In this document: positions 53,153 through 64,000 of the stretch, in pieces | Position numbering within the stretch: the first letter of the stretch is position 1 | Layout: the number at the start of each line of letters is the position of its first letter | DNA from: Pseudogymnoascus destructans | Taxonomy: Eukaryota; Ascomycota; Leotiomycetes; Thelebolales; Thelebolaceae | Length of the DNA: 64,000 bases | Assembly: GCF_001641265.1 (NCBI RefSeq) | Contig: NW_020167542.1 | Coordinates: 310,001 to 374,000, forward strand | Direction of reading: 5' to 3' | Program-made: the position numbers and the translations under genes | The notes under the pieces: generated by a model | The model's database searches: none | What the model saw: only the letters and a program-made list of their open reading frames with translations | Told to the model about the DNA's origin: nothing

Positions 53153-55608
53153 CTAAGTCTTGAAGCCAATTTTCTTCCACACCTCATTCACATGCTTGCA
53201 CATTTCTATAAATGCTGGATCGTCAATCTGCTCGCATATCCAGCTTTCAGTCATGGATTGACGCTCTCCCTCCGTTGCCTTGTCCCAGAATGATACTTCA
53301 TAGAGCTCAACAGGCTTGATTTTACCGCTGTGTTTCGGGACGAAACGACCAAGTTCATCCAGAAAACCTTCTATAGGCCCTTTAGCCTCAGAAACGACCT
53401 CGGGGGGTGGCGGGGTCGGGGCCGGGTCAGGTACCGGGACCGCTGGGTTTGGAACAGGAACTGTAACTGGAGCTGGCAAAACTGGCTCCGGAACTGTAAC
53501 TGGAGCTGGCAAAACTGGCCCCGGTACTATGGTTGAGGTTCTGGAAACTGCAGCTGTGTGGTCACGCCCAGATAATGTTTGTGTCTGTGTGCTAGAGTCA
53601 ACCATCTTGAGCCTTTTAGCTAACGCCCATTTTGGAGCTTCCTCGTTGGGTCGCTTGCGACAGGTCATTGCCTTCAACTTCAAACCAGGGGCTGTGGACG
53701 GCCTCGCGATAGCAGCACTTTTTGAGGCAAGGGGAGACGGCTCTTCCTCCCACAACACCGAATTGCGAGGTGAATTTGTTGGCCTTGTCTCATCTGAGTC
53801 AGGGACCTCCAGAACCGTTGATAACTTCGAAGTTGGAGGTGTGTTTGTTCTTCGCACTGTCGCTCGTTTGGCTTGTTGTTCTCCATACTTGCTTGGGAGT
53901 GTCCGTGCGTTTGCCAGGCTCTCAGAGGCTCCGATGCCTTTAGAGGGAGGTATTGGACCATCTTCAGTGCCTTTATTAAGTTTTTCAGCAGTTTCCAAAG
54001 CATTCTTTGGCTCCTTGCGCTTTGGGAATGGAAGTTCACGTTTTGGGGGTATCCATTGGCTTGTATGAAGGTCGTCGCCTACCGTTGGGACTGACATTGG
54101 TCTGGTAGTACTGAAAGACAATGGACTTTGTCGCTTCAGCTGCAGATGCTCATTGTTATAACCCATGCTTTGACTTGGTTCAAATTGTGTTGTTGCTGAC
54201 CTCCTCATCTTCGAGACATTCAGTGTTGGTTGAGTTGTTAGCGACTCTGTGGAGCCTCGCAGTAGTTGTCTAATATCGGGTAGCTCTGGGCTCTTTTCCA
54301 ATGCATCATATCCTGTCCTTGGGGCTTCATCGGATGACAGGGGAATACTAGATTCCCCTATATAGGCTTGTTTCTTCCGTGATTCGACCATATCGGAGGG
54401 CGGTTTGGTGCATGGAAGCGATGACAAGGTTGCTCTTTGCTAGTGTATGGAGTCAGAGTTGCTTCTTCGCAAGTTGACAATATATTTTCAATCATTAGCT
54501 TACCTGCGTTTCTATTTGGGAAGCATAGATAGGTGGGCTAGATCTCATAAATGATGTTGATGAAAATGGCCTTGGAGGCGGTGGTTGGAAACAGAAGTCA
54601 TCGGATGCTACGCCGTATTTGTATAAAGTCCCCAGGGAGCTGCTCGATCTTGGGCCGCCCAGATCAGCAGAAAACGTGCTGGACGGTCTCATTGATAGAG
54701 AGCTTGAGGTGTCGGATCTGGGAGGTATTGATGAGCTATTCGTGAACTGTGTAAATCTTCGAGAACTCTCGGAGCTGGGTACAGCAAACTGTGGCTTTTG
54801 ATGATTATCGGGGTGGCCAGCTAAGGGCGGTTGTGTTGAGGTTGGTGCCAGGCTTCGATTGTATGCCACATTGCGATCCTGAGATGGGGTATCTTGCTTG
54901 GGTTCATTTGTGGACTCCTTTATTTGAAGCCCTGCCCGCTTCAGAATGTTCAATGCCTCGAAATATTGCTTGTCATCTTTGAACCTAAGCTGAAAGCGAT
55001 GAACCTAGGTATATTTAGCGACCAGTATTTTCAGGATTTATTCCGTTCCTACAACGAAAACAGAGGTCCTCCATAGAAAATTACTCTTGTAAATATGGGA
55101 GCATTGTCGAGTACATACCATTGAAGGGGCGCCAGGGAACCGCATCGCAACACAGGGAAACCTCACAATAACTTGAACTGGAGATTCCACGCCGCTGCCA
55201 ATTAACACTCTGCGAACACGTTCATTATGTTCTTGAGACCACTTGACAAGTTTCTGGACATCCAGGTGCTCCTGTCGGCGATAGTGTTAGAGATGCCGGA
55301 CGACAGACATAAAGGAGGTAAAACAAAGCATCGATTCCAATCTCTCAGGAAGACAATGACGAGAGACTTACCAATGTGTCTCTTCCAGCAGTCACGGCTA
55401 GAAACAGGTGTGTCTCAATTCTACCTCCATCAATTGGTATATCCACCGGTTTGAAGGTAAGTGTTAACAAGTCTTTTCGAACATCATGAACCCAGCGGTG
55501 GCTTTTCGACCCTTCACGGCTCACAGCACTGGAGTACTTGTCCAACGGAATGGTCTTTGAGGCAGGATGGGATGTCCCGGGGAACACTCGCAACTGGGAA
55601 GATTCCAT
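53153..55608 (-). CDS. Probable Rec114-like meiotic recombination protein
   Basis: There are four exons on the minus strand, 55608-55372, 55271-55119, 55004-54504 and 54439-53153, giving 725 residues. The N-terminal ~175 residues look like a compact beta-rich (PH-like) domain: MESSQLRVFPG, SHRWVHDVRKDLLTLTF, VRRVLIGSGVESPVQVIVRF, CVAMRFPGAP and FQLRFKDDKQYFEALNILKR. The middle is long, disordered and Ser/Pro-rich with an 11-residue PAPVTVPEPVL repeat. The last ~75 residues are again conserved-looking (GFLDELGRFVPK, DPAFIEMCKHVNEVWKKIGF). A folded N-domain, a disordered middle and a C-terminal helix is the layout of Rec114, the Spo11 cofactor that pairs with Mei4. The assignment is tentative, because Rec114 diverges fast. 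If it is wrong, this is an uncharacterised protein. The exon structure itself is well supported. Confidence 0.5.
53458..53523 (-). repeat. 33-bp coding tandem repeat (two copies)
   Basis: AACTGTAACTGGAGCTGGCA, continuing AAACTGG, occurs twice, 33 bases apart. It encodes a duplicated Pro-Val-Thr module (PAPVTVPEPVL) in the disordered region of the Rec114-like protein. Confidence 0.9.
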
Positions 55609-56047
55609 CCCATGGAAGAGGGATATCAACGGACAGAGAAACTTGATTCTTTAATATGAAATTGGAAACTTAATTAGTACTGTCTGGAGCATATGATGAG
55701 TATCCTCAGACGTAAGAAAACAGAAAACAATGTTTACCAGTGAAATTAAGATTTGGAAGTTATACTCAGCTGTTGGGGGAGGGGGTAGGAAGGGATGGGG
55801 TTGGATCAAAATATTGGAAGCAGTTGAGGATAAAGCATCACGTGACAACATAACTCTCTCTGACTTTGCGAATAAGATAATATATCACTCGAGATATAAA
55901 TGCTCGCCCTTTGTACTCGCCTATAAATACAACCGTACCATTTTAGAATACAACCGTACCATTTTAGAATACAACCGTACCATTTTAGATATCATTACAA
56001 TCGTGACCTGGTATAACGCCTGGTATTTCCTTATCCTGATAATAACG
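55609..56047. promoter_or_regulatory. Promoter of Rec114-like gene and 3' flank of VPS27
   Basis: 439 bases. It contains AT-rich sequence, the 21-bp triplication at 55927-55990 and an A/T-rich stretch next to the VPS27 stop. No gene is seen. Confidence 0.45.
55927..55990. repeat. 21-bp tandem repeat (TACAACCGTACCATTTTAGAA x3)
   Basis: AACCGTACC occurs at 55931, 55952 and 55973, exactly 21 bases apart, in three perfect or near-perfect units just past the 3' end of VPS27. Confidence 0.94.
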
Positions 56048-58464
56048 CTAGAATTCTATCAAAGGCTCTTCAACAGCCGGAGCCTTGGGTTGGGGGACAT
56101 GCTGAGGAGCTGAGGGAAATGCTGACTGGGTGTACCTCGAGGCAGCCGGAGGTGGTTGCTGCCATGCCTGCGGTGGCGCAGTATTCTGCTGCTGACTTTG
56201 CCAATAGGGTTGTTGATATGGGGTCTGTGAAGGTTGTATTTGTTGTGCCTGTGGTGCTTGCTGAGATTGTGGTGGAACAGAAGAGTATTGCGTTTGGTTG
56301 GGATCAGATGGCCCCCGTTGAGGACTTGTATACACATTTGGGTCTGGAATTGCATGCTGATGTTGTGGGCTTGCGTAATAGCTCTGGCTTGGGTCTGATG
56401 GCCCTTGAGCCGCCTGCGGCTGCAATGGAGCCTCGTTGGGTTGGCCTGCCTGCTGGGAGCCGTAGTAGAATGCCGCATTTGGATCAGTTGGAGGGCTTAT
56501 CGTTGGCTCAGAAGGCTTAAGGTCAGGAGGCGCCTGGCCGGGAGTGAAACCGGGAGCCCCACTTTGTTGTTGCTGGGTATATGGTCCTGCCGCAGGGTTC
56601 GCTCCTTGCCAACTGCCTGTCCTTTGAGGCTGCGCTTGCTGAGGATAGCTTTCGCGCTGCTGCTCAAGGCCTGGATACTTCCCGGGAGTGGCCGTGTGCA
56701 TTTTATCATATCCGCCGTATTGCTGAGGTGGCCCTCCGCCATATGGTGTTGTGGTCTGTGGTGGTGCCTGACCAGTGTAGAAGCTCTCCGCCCCCCCGGG
56801 ACCTTCCGGCAAATTAGATGGGATCGAAGGATAAACATTGTGCTGCTGCTGGGGCGGCATATTATATCCTCCGAGGGAGTGTTGACTATAGGTGTTGGAT
56901 AGGCGGTCTTCAAGCATTCGATCGTAGTAGCGAACAACGGTGGAGAGCTTGGCGTGAAGATCCAATAACGTGTCTAAAAAGTAGTTAGTTATGTGATCTC
57001 GTTATAAGTAGTAGATGCTGCTCACCATGCTTGCTCATCGTCTCCCCATACGTTCTCGCTAGTTTCGGGCGAAGACTGCCTATGCTGTCATACAGTTCCT
57101 GGATTTGTGGTTCCCTAAGGATGGTACCTGGCGGCTGAGTTTGTAACCTATCAACCAGCGTAGAAAATAGATTGATATTCTCAGCTTCAACCGGGGTTAA
57201 CTCATAATCGTTCTTTTGCAACTTAAAGGGGGTAGATGATGTTTTGTTGGACGAGGAAGACTGTTCCTTCAAGGTTGCAGCATGTTGGCGCTTTTGCTCC
57301 TCCATGTCTGCCAAAGATGCAGCAATAGCAGCTTTGAGGTCATCATCCTCTTCTTCTGCCGGCTTTGTAGGGCTTGCGGTCGGCTTTCCGCCATTTACCT
57401 GCTCTTGCTGCCCTGAACTTTGTTGTAATTTTGCCTGGGGTACGTAACCTCCGTTTGCCTGACCGTTGACTTCGTCAAGACTCATGGCCAGTGCTCGTTT
57501 CAGATCCTCATCGAAACCATCATCTACCCTGGCATTTCTCGGCTGCATCGGCTGCAACGGCGAGATCCTTGACTTGTAAGGCGCCGGGGGCGAGATGGCA
57601 AACGAACCCCCCTTCGATGACTTATCCGTCAACTTAAAGTAGCAGCCATCGTCAACTCGTACCGACTGTAGTATACCGAGATGAGGTAGAGGAATCGTTT
57701 TCGATGAACATTGTTGGTCGAAGACGTTACCGCAATTGCGGCAATGGTGCTTGCGATTCGTAAAGCTGAATGCAGTTCGGCAACGCATACAGACTTCTGA
57801 GTCGGTCCACTCCGGAGGCTATGAACAATAGTTAGCTTGCGCCCAAGAGCTAAACTATGAGGGTGTACTCACAGCACTACTGTCAAGCATGCTGCTAGCA
57901 ACGTCCACCTTGGGTGGGAACTTATATCCCTCACGCTGCAGTGTCCTGTAAACCTCTCCAATATACGATAGTTCGTGACGGCCTTCTGTAGCCGTAGCCC
58001 AGGTCTGTATTAATTCCAAGATCTTGTTCTTGACTTCGTCATTCACTGCCGCAGGTCCGTAGGCTTTAAGCAGTGAGACCAGGTTGTCCATGAACTCGCG
58101 CGATGCGATTTCTGCCAGGAAATGAGAACCGCCATTTTTCACACAAGTATCGGTAAGCTAGATGGACACGTCAGCTCCATATTCCGCTGGCGGGGTAATC
58201 CGAGGCATACATTAAGTGCGCCTAGCTGGAAGTTGGGATTCTTGTTGCCTATTCTGCGCTTCAGAGAACGCATGGCCTCCTTCGGCTGCACAGTTTTCGA
58301 CCGGATGACATCGGATATCTCGAGATTCAGGGACATATCCTCTCTAACTCGTATTAGTTATGCAAATCGTTTGAGCAGAGGTGGCTTTCTTACAAGCTCG
58401 AGGATGTTGCCCGCTCGATCTGCTCATCTAGCGCCGTGTTGGAGGCAAACCACCCGGACATCAT
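56048..58464 (-). CDS. VPS27: ESCRT-0 subunit Vps27 (VHS-FYVE-UIM)
   Basis: There are five exons on the minus strand, 58464-58394, 58343-58211, 58157-57873, 57818-57026 and 56973-56048, giving 735 residues. It recruits ubiquitinated cargo to endosomes for multivesicular-body sorting. The VHS domain covers about 1-150 (SGWFASNTALDEQIERATSS, MRSLKRRIGNKNPNFQLGAL, TDTCVKNGGSHFL). The FYVE zinc finger covers about 165-235 (CMRCRTAFSFTNRKHHCRNC, with RKHHCR for PI3P). Two ubiquitin-interacting motifs are at about 264-279 (DEDLKRALAMSLDEV) and 317-332 (DDLKAAIAASLADM). A coiled-coil GAT-like part and a Pro/Gln-rich tail follow. The extreme C-terminus PLIEF is a clathrin-box motif. Two ATGs are adjacent at the start, and the first is used. 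Confidence 0.97.
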
Positions 58465-58796
58465 GTTGGGCGGCGGGAGTCGAGGGACTCGGTCAAGATA
58501 AACTTTCGCCTTCTTATTTAGTCTAGTGCAATACGCAAGCGATTCAGATAACTGTGCCCTGAGTTGACAATGAAAGATGGTGAATGTGTTGTAATAGCTC
58601 GAGCTTGGAAGCCATCATGGTCCGTCATGAACATATACGTACCACTGAGCCTCGCTTGGTCTGCGAGGACGACCGCCACAGCCTTGTGGGGTTCGCCTGC
58701 ATCGTACCTATTACCGTTTCAAGAACGTCAGCCTTGCCATCTTCACCGCCAGACTCGCATCAATGCTTGATCAGCCAATCTACACCTGATGACTCC
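58465..58796. promoter_or_regulatory. Divergent promoter region, VPS27 / Mg-chelatase-like gene
   Basis: 332 bases. An upstream frame continues in phase with the plus-strand gene from 58584, but its content is unlike the family. The region is treated as promoter and leader. Confidence 0.4.
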
Positions 58797-59922
58797 ATGG
58801 CCGAGGAGGCACTTCTCGACAAGATTTCAAACTTGAGCGATTTGGAACTTGCAGCACTCCTATGTCTCACAAATGAAGAGCACTGCATCGTTGACACAGA
58901 CCCCGATTCTGTCCAAGATCTGGTCCATGAGTTACGGCTTGTGAGCTTCTACCCTTGCGGTGCCATTTCCGTCACTAACATACTCATAGATTGCCTCTAA
59001 TGTCTTTGGGCTTTCCCACGCGGTGGTAGACTGCTCCGAGCAGACAACCCTGGAAGACTTCGATAACGCCCTCTACACAGACCTCCCTGTTTCCCCACGT
59101 GAGGACTCTCCAGCCCGCTACCGCCATGACTCCCACCTCCAGCCATCCCCTGGCTTCCGTTCTCTCTCTCGCTCCTCTCCACGCTCGGAATCTTTCGCAG
59201 ATTCCCGCAATATAGCATCCGTCATCATCGCCAGGGACCTCGATGAAGCGCCCAAGCAGGTCCAGATCCAAGCTCTGGAGCTGATACGCACAAAACGCAT
59301 ATTCACGCATACATCAGTCCAAAACGCCCCAAAACGCTTCTTGTTCATCGCTGTGATAGCTGGCGGCGAAGGACCTCGCCTGTCTGAACATCTCAATAAT
59401 TACATGTTCATATCTCACTTCCATAGCCACGAGGACGGGTATCCCAACATAGACGACCAGGAGAGTGACGCCGAATCGATATCCTCCGTTGTGAGGAAGA
59501 GCGATGGCCATATAGAGCCCTCTCTGAACCCGGTGTTTACGGCAACTGATATTGTTGCACTACAACGGTTAGGCGACGACGTCTTTATGAGTATCGAAGT
59601 AACTGGCTACATCATCAACATCATTTCATTTCTGCGTCTACACCGCGCGGTGTCTAGAGGGATTTCGCCATTGGCAACTAGTCACTTTACAAAATTGGCA
59701 AAATTACTGGCGCCACTGCATGGCCTACGCTATGTTACGCCTTCGCTGGTAACACTGGCGGCGAAGAAGATATATCTACATCGTATCTGTATCACTCCGC
59801 CTGAACGGGAAAGAAGTGTTCAGTGGGGCAGCAATATCGATGCAGTGGCTGCGGTTTTGGAAGGAATGGGCCCCGATGCAGTCATTGACGATGTTATAGG
59901 ATCTGTCGAAGTTCCTCTATGA
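58797..59922 (+). CDS. Fungal magnesium-chelatase-like (ChlI-related) protein
   Basis: There are two exons, 58797-58940 and 58990-59922, giving 358 residues. It resembles a fungal family annotated as Mg chelatase ChlI-like, although fungi make no chlorophyll. The N-terminus is ALLDKISNLSDLELAALLCL. It joins across the intron to LRLIASNVFGLSHAVVDCSE. Further segments are IASVIIARDLDEAPKQVQIQ, LELIRTKRIF, APKRFLFIAVIA and NNYMFISHFHSHEDG. A conserved C-terminal helical part follows (DVFMSIEVTGYIINIISFLR, YVTPSLVTLAAKKIYLH). The P-loop and Walker motifs of true AAA ATPases are not visible, so catalysis is doubtful. The ATG at 58797 is preferred because the family begins close to this point. Confidence 0.7.
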
Positions 59923-60110
59923 CAGAAAATCGTGTTTACAGTACGTGCGATGGTCAAAAGCAAAGGACTGGTGTAGGCTTCGTTGAAGGAAACTTCTATT
60001 TATAAAATACGAGGCTACGAGACAGCCATCGTATATATCCCAATATTAATACAGCTGAAGGTTATTACAAAAGCCACGGACGCCTAAGATGCATTCTCGT
60101 AACTAGTCGT

Positions 60111-61900
60111 TTAGTGTGACACCTCATTAACTTTGCATTTCCAGCCAGAGTTATGCGCGAGCAAAGGAAGACTATACGAGAGTTAGTATTTACTGTAGTG
60201 GAGTATTATAAATATGGAATTCTTACCTGGCTCCCAAGCACCATCCCAACTCAAAGTCTCGGATCTTCTTCACAATCTTCACCTCTCTATCAATTGGCAT
60301 CTCATATCCAGTATGTAACAATGCCATCATGAAATTCAAATCCAAGCACCACTCTGGGCGCCCCTTTAGCTCCTTTACAGCGCCTGGGATGCTTGCGAAT
60401 GTATTAAACGCTGGCTCTCCCTGGCAAACTTGATCAGCGAGATCGTGCATCTCTCTCAATGTGAACGACTCTGGCATTCCAAGCGGTGCCGTACGGTCGT
60501 AGAAGTAAGAGAAAATGAATACATCCTCCTTCGTAAAAGTTTTTTCAAGTGATGGTTGATGGATACCGTTGAATGAACATGGTGCAAGCGGGCACTCAGA
60601 GCCCTTTTTAAGGGTCTTCTCCGCCAACCCGCGGCATTGAGCAGGGGCGGGTGACGAAGGGCCCGTCATGTTAACAATAAGAAGCGGGCCAAGGACATGA
60701 CCTTTGTCCATCTCTATTTTGACCTCTTTCGTCATATTAGGAGCAATGCAAGGATTGACAATTGGCTTTTTAAGCCAAGCCTTGTCGTCTGGATTCGCCG
60801 CGAGTAGACCACTGATAACAAGTTTATGAATGGAGTTGCGGGATTCCATAAGCCCGTAGCCCATGTGGGACTGCTGGTAGAGTTCGAAGTGTCGTCCACC
60901 GAAGTCAAGATCGTACTTGTGGGTACCCGGTGCCATTTTCTCGGGAACACCACCAGCTCCGCTCTTAAACGTTGGCTCAAAGACAATTTGGGTAGATCCG
61001 CCTCCAAGATCAAAGGTTGCCGCTGTTGGGATCTGATCTGGGCCCCCGATCTTGTCAAGGAGATAGTTGGTTGTGATCCAGGCAAAGACACCCTCGTCCG
61101 TACCTTCCATGACCTCTACGCCACCCTCCTTAGTCGAAACAACTGGGAACGGATACTTGGTCTCGAGTCGAGTACGAACAGCAGCAAGAATCTTATCACT
61201 CTTCACGTCTCCCAGTTTTCGGAGTCCGGCAGTAGCCTTCACCGCGACAGGGCTACAAGACCTCAAGTTTTCTGGCACATATTCCATGGCAACATCCATG
61301 AGCATATCCAAACTCTTCGCAGCACCTTCTGCGTCGTCGTCGTATGAGCTAAGCCCTGACGACCCCCCCACGACCTTGGGCGTCATTTTAAACGCCTCGT
61401 CTTCTAGGTAAGGCGTCGGGCCACAGTTGTTGAAGCGGTATACATGAATACGTGACCCAGTGCTCCCTGCGTCGATCATGAGAACATATTGCTTGAGAGG
61501 TTTTGACGGATCGCTAGATTTCGTGCATGTCGTTGAACCTGCGCCGCTCACTATGTAAATCGTGTTAGATCCGCCTTATATCAGATAAAGGCGCAAACAG
61601 GGCATGGAACATACCTTCAGCGTTAGATACGCCATTTGAGCTTGATGATACGGCATTTGAACCGCTTCCAACATGGACACCCTTAGGCGCAAGATAGTAG
61701 AAGAGGAAGACGATGAAGAGGAGGATGCCCCCCGTCTTCAAGTACCTCGAGCGCTGACTTTGCGTCATCCAGGCGGTTTTGACACTGTCAATTTTTGTTT
61801 TGAGGGTCGATGCCCCTGGGGGGGTTCCGTATCGAGCCAGCTTTTCGTGTGGATCACGTTGGCTATTTCTGGTCGGGAGCGAAACAGAAATGCGTCTCAT
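60111..61900 (-). CDS. GDA1: Golgi guanosine diphosphatase Gda1 (apyrase family)
   Basis: There are three exons on the minus strand, 61900-61615, 61550-60227 and 60171-60111, giving 556 residues. The enzyme converts GDP to GMP in the Golgi lumen, which drives GDP-mannose import for glycosylation. It is a type II membrane protein: short basic cytosolic part, anchor at about 57-71 (GGILLFIVFLFYYL), Ser-rich stem, then the lumenal catalytic domain. Apyrase regions visible are YVLMIDAGSTGSRIHVYRF (ACR1), KATAGLR (ACR2), GTDEGVFAWITTNYLL (ACR3) and FDLGGGSTQIVF (ACR4). The last small exon restores the family ending CLGASLPLL. Without it the frame would stop in the intron at LGAR. An in-frame ATG at 62002 would add 34 residues, and I prefer 61900. 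Confidence 0.96.
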
Positions 61901-62456
61901 GGAGAAGATTAAGCAACTCTTTTCTTGTCGAAAGGAGAGCAACACATGTGTTCTCCTTTTTTGGCTCAGAGGGGTATTTGGAGAAGGCGACGGGGTGGTC
62001 AATTAAGTCCAATTAAGTCTGGGCAACCCCTGTCCAAGAAGGGAGATTTCGAACTTGGCTGTCGACTTCACATACAGTAAAGCCCAAACCAGCGAGAGCT
62101 GCAGATTAGGTAAAAGGTATTGCCACAGTACGGAGTACGCCACACTACCACACCGCGATAGGAGCCCCCCACAATAGTGCACCGCCACAATCGGCGATAA
62201 GAACCGGGTGGGCATACATGTGACTTTCCTTCTCTATAGCCGATTTCTAAGAAACGCGTATTGGCGTTTGCCTCCAGATATCTCTCTTTTATATATCTCC
62301 GTCTTACCTAGAAACCCAATATATTTCGTTCGTTAAAATTACAGTTTCTACATCCGCATTCTCCGAAGTTTCCTCGTTCAAATAGACCCTGGAGCATGTT
62401 TTAGACAATGCGTTCCCTCTTCCTACATCGTCCCCCAGTTTGGAACAACACGCACC
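61901..62456. promoter_or_regulatory. Divergent promoter region, GDA1 / PPPDE gene
   Basis: 556 bases between divergent starts. TTTTATATATCT near 62287 is a possible TATA element for the plus-strand gene. No gene is supported in between. Confidence 0.4.
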
Positions 62457-64000
62457 ATGGAAGTCTCCCTTTATATGTATGACCTCTCTCGAGGTCTTGT
62501 GCGGATGATGTCTGCGAGCCTGATCGGCGTCCAGCTCGATGCAATGTACCACACGTCTATTGTGTTGGAAGGCGTGGAATATGTGCGTTGTGCTCCCCAC
62601 TGCTCGTTCAACATCTTCCTTATTAACACATCTAGGTCTACGATGGCGGGCTAAAACAGGTCAAACCAGGCTCGACCCATCTGGGCCAGCCTTTGAGGAA
62701 GATGGTATTGGGGAAAACCGAGCTTCCTATGGAGGTTATCCAAGATTATTTCGAATCGCTACGGCCAATTTACACATTCGAGGTGAGCCCTGGTTGTCTC
62801 ACCAGTTCTCAAAAGATATAATCAAGACTGATGCCAGCTCAGGCGTATGACCTTTGGCGACACAACTGCAATAACTTCACAAATGATTTTGCAACCTTTC
62901 TGGTCGGAAGAGGCATACCAAGCCACATCACCGACATGCCCCAGACAGTACTCAACAGCCCCATGGGACGGCTGCTGCAACCAGCGATCGATGATGCAAT
63001 TAGAAACAGCCAAAATCGACAACGAACAGGAGGGCTGCTAGGCATCGAAGATGATACCGCTATCATGGCAAGAAACCTAAATTCCCGCCAGTGTGCAGAA
63101 GCAGTCAGAACGCCTGCCAGTCTCAAAGAACTGAACGACCTGCTCGCTTCTGCGCATGAGTCCTGTGCAGTCGTGTTCTTCACATCCGCGACTTGTTCAC
63201 CATGCCGAACTCTTTATCCGGTTTATGAGGAGCTTGCAGCAGAGCTATCTCATAAATGCGTGTTTATTAAAATTGACATTAGCAAGGCTATGGGCGCGCA
63301 GCAGACATTCTCAGTAAATGCCACTCCAACCTTTATCACGTTCCTAGGCGGCAAAGAGGAGCGTCGCTGGTCTGGCGCGGATGTCAATGCGCTGCGAGGT
63401 AATGTTAAGCTGTTGACGGTAATGGCCTGGCCAGCACACCCGCACGAGTCTCTCAAGCTCCCACAATTACGAGGGGCCTCGGTGAAGCCAATCGTCTTCA
63501 AACGTATCCCACCGCTGGATAAATTGTTAGCAAAGATAGGCGACGCAGGTCGATTGCCAGCTGTGCAAGGAGTCAAATACTTCATAGCCACCAGCGAGGC
63601 AGAAGGTGCCGCGGCGTCGACGCTGCCTGACCTGGATGCGTTCAGTCACTTTCTACGGAAATCAATTACAACTGTGCCTGTTGAGAAAATGTTTGCTGTG
63701 CTGGACTTAGTCCGCATCGCCATCGCCGACCCTCGATTCAGCGGGTATTACGCCCAAGAAAAAGACCACAAGACCATTGCACCGCTACTAGAGTATGCCA
63801 ACAAGGCCGAAGACCCTCCATATGCTCTGAGGCTCGTCGCGCTACAACTGACCTGCAATTTGTTTTCCTCCTCGTTGTACATTCACCACATTCTAAATTG
63901 TTCGGCTTTGAGGATACCAATCATCCAACTTACTGCCTCTTGTTTACTAGATGAAAAACATCAGAATATCCGCATAGCAGCTGCATCTGTGACATTGAAC
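62457..64000 (+). CDS. PPPDE peptidase-thioredoxin-PUL domain protein (5' part, cut by window end)
   Basis: Exons are 62457-62582, 62636-62782 and 62843 to beyond 64000, with at least 477 residues visible. The N-terminal PPPDE (DeSI-type) cysteine-peptidase domain has its His in QLDAMYHTSIVLEG and its Cys in YDLWRHNCNNFTNDF. It also has GVEYVYDGG and GIPSHITDMPQ. Proteins of this fold remove ubiquitin or SUMO. A thioredoxin-like domain follows at about residues 205-305. It has the redox motif TCSPCRTLYPVY, VFIKIDISKA and the cis-Pro strand SVNATPTFITF. The sequence then enters a helical PUL domain (PVEKMFAVLDLVRIAIADP, LRLVALQLTCNLFSSSLY), which binds Cdc48/p97 in PLAP/Doa1/Ufd3. The frame remains open to the window edge. 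Confidence 0.92.

Noticed and set aside
53316..54068. 250-codon plus-strand open frame rich in Gly/Thr
   Set aside because: It is antisense to exon 4 of the Rec114-like gene and arises from its Pro-rich 33-bp repeats. It has no start context or splice structure.
61901..62002. Longer N-terminus for GDA1 starting at 62002
   Set aside because: It is in frame, but it would put 34 additional residues before the basic segment and anchor. The family usually starts near MRRISVSL.
1..64000. tRNA, rRNA or secondary-metabolite cluster
   Set aside because: I looked for T-loop GGTTCGA-type motifs with matching arms, rRNA signatures and PKS/NRPS/terpene motifs by eye and found none. A tRNAscan or antiSMASH run would be decisive.

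Overview
This window reads as nuclear DNA of a filamentous ascomycete (Pezizomycotina). The protein-coding genes are dense (23 supported, about one per 2.8 kb). Most are split by short introns of about 48-80 nt with GTNNGT donors, CTAAC/CTNAC-type branch sites and YAG acceptors. The content is typical of that group: the carbon-catabolite regulators creC and creD, a GH75 chitosanase, Ufd4-type HECT ligase, Hbs1, Kar2/BiP, Gem1/Miro, Vps27 and Gda1. I cannot fix the class or genus from sequence alone. All exon boundaries were read by hand from splice signals and frame continuity. The spliced models listed close in frame, except the last gene, which runs off the window.

Layout. 0-15 kb: a dispersed repeat at the very edge, an ADF-H actin-binding giant, a Ufd4/TRIP12 HECT ubiquitin ligase and a CUE+Smr (Cue2-like) endonuclease. 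15-24 kb: branched-chain 2-oxoacid dehydrogenase E1-alpha and COQ5 (divergent, both mitochondrial), a DUF2433 metallophosphoesterase-like RGG protein, and mitochondrial Rho GTPase Gem1. 24-31 kb: creC and creD in tandem, with a dead pogo/Fot1-type transposon (25-bp perfect terminal inverted repeats, TA duplication) between them. 31-38 kb: Hbs1, Kar2/BiP and methionine-R-sulfoxide reductase. 38.1-41.5 kb: a gene desert of AT-rich, stop-rich DNA with internal repeats, ending in the second copy of the dispersed repeat. 41.5-46.2 kb: three trafficking genes (ArfGAP, Sft1-like SNARE, Ysc84). 47-52.6 kb: a DUF899 thioredoxin-like protein, a secreted chitosanase with a triplicated Cys-rich tail, a 2-kb non-coding stretch and a Nudix hydrolase. 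53-64 kb: a probable Rec114-like meiotic protein, Vps27, an Mg-chelatase-like protein, Golgi GDPase Gda1 and the 5' part of a PPPDE-thioredoxin-PUL protein.

How genes relate. Most are independent housekeeping genes. Three groupings stand out. creC and creD act in the same ubiquitin-dependent carbon-repression pathway and are neighbours here. Cue2-like and Hbs1 both act on stalled ribosomes and lie 16 kb apart. ArfGAP, Sft1 and Ysc84 are consecutive and all act on vesicle or endocytic membranes. No secondary-metabolite cluster, CRISPR array, rRNA or tRNA gene was seen. I did not find a clearly new multi-gene system. The best leads are the repeat shared by positions 1 and 41007, the 38-41 kb island, the creC-transposon-creD arrangement and the Rec114 candidate.
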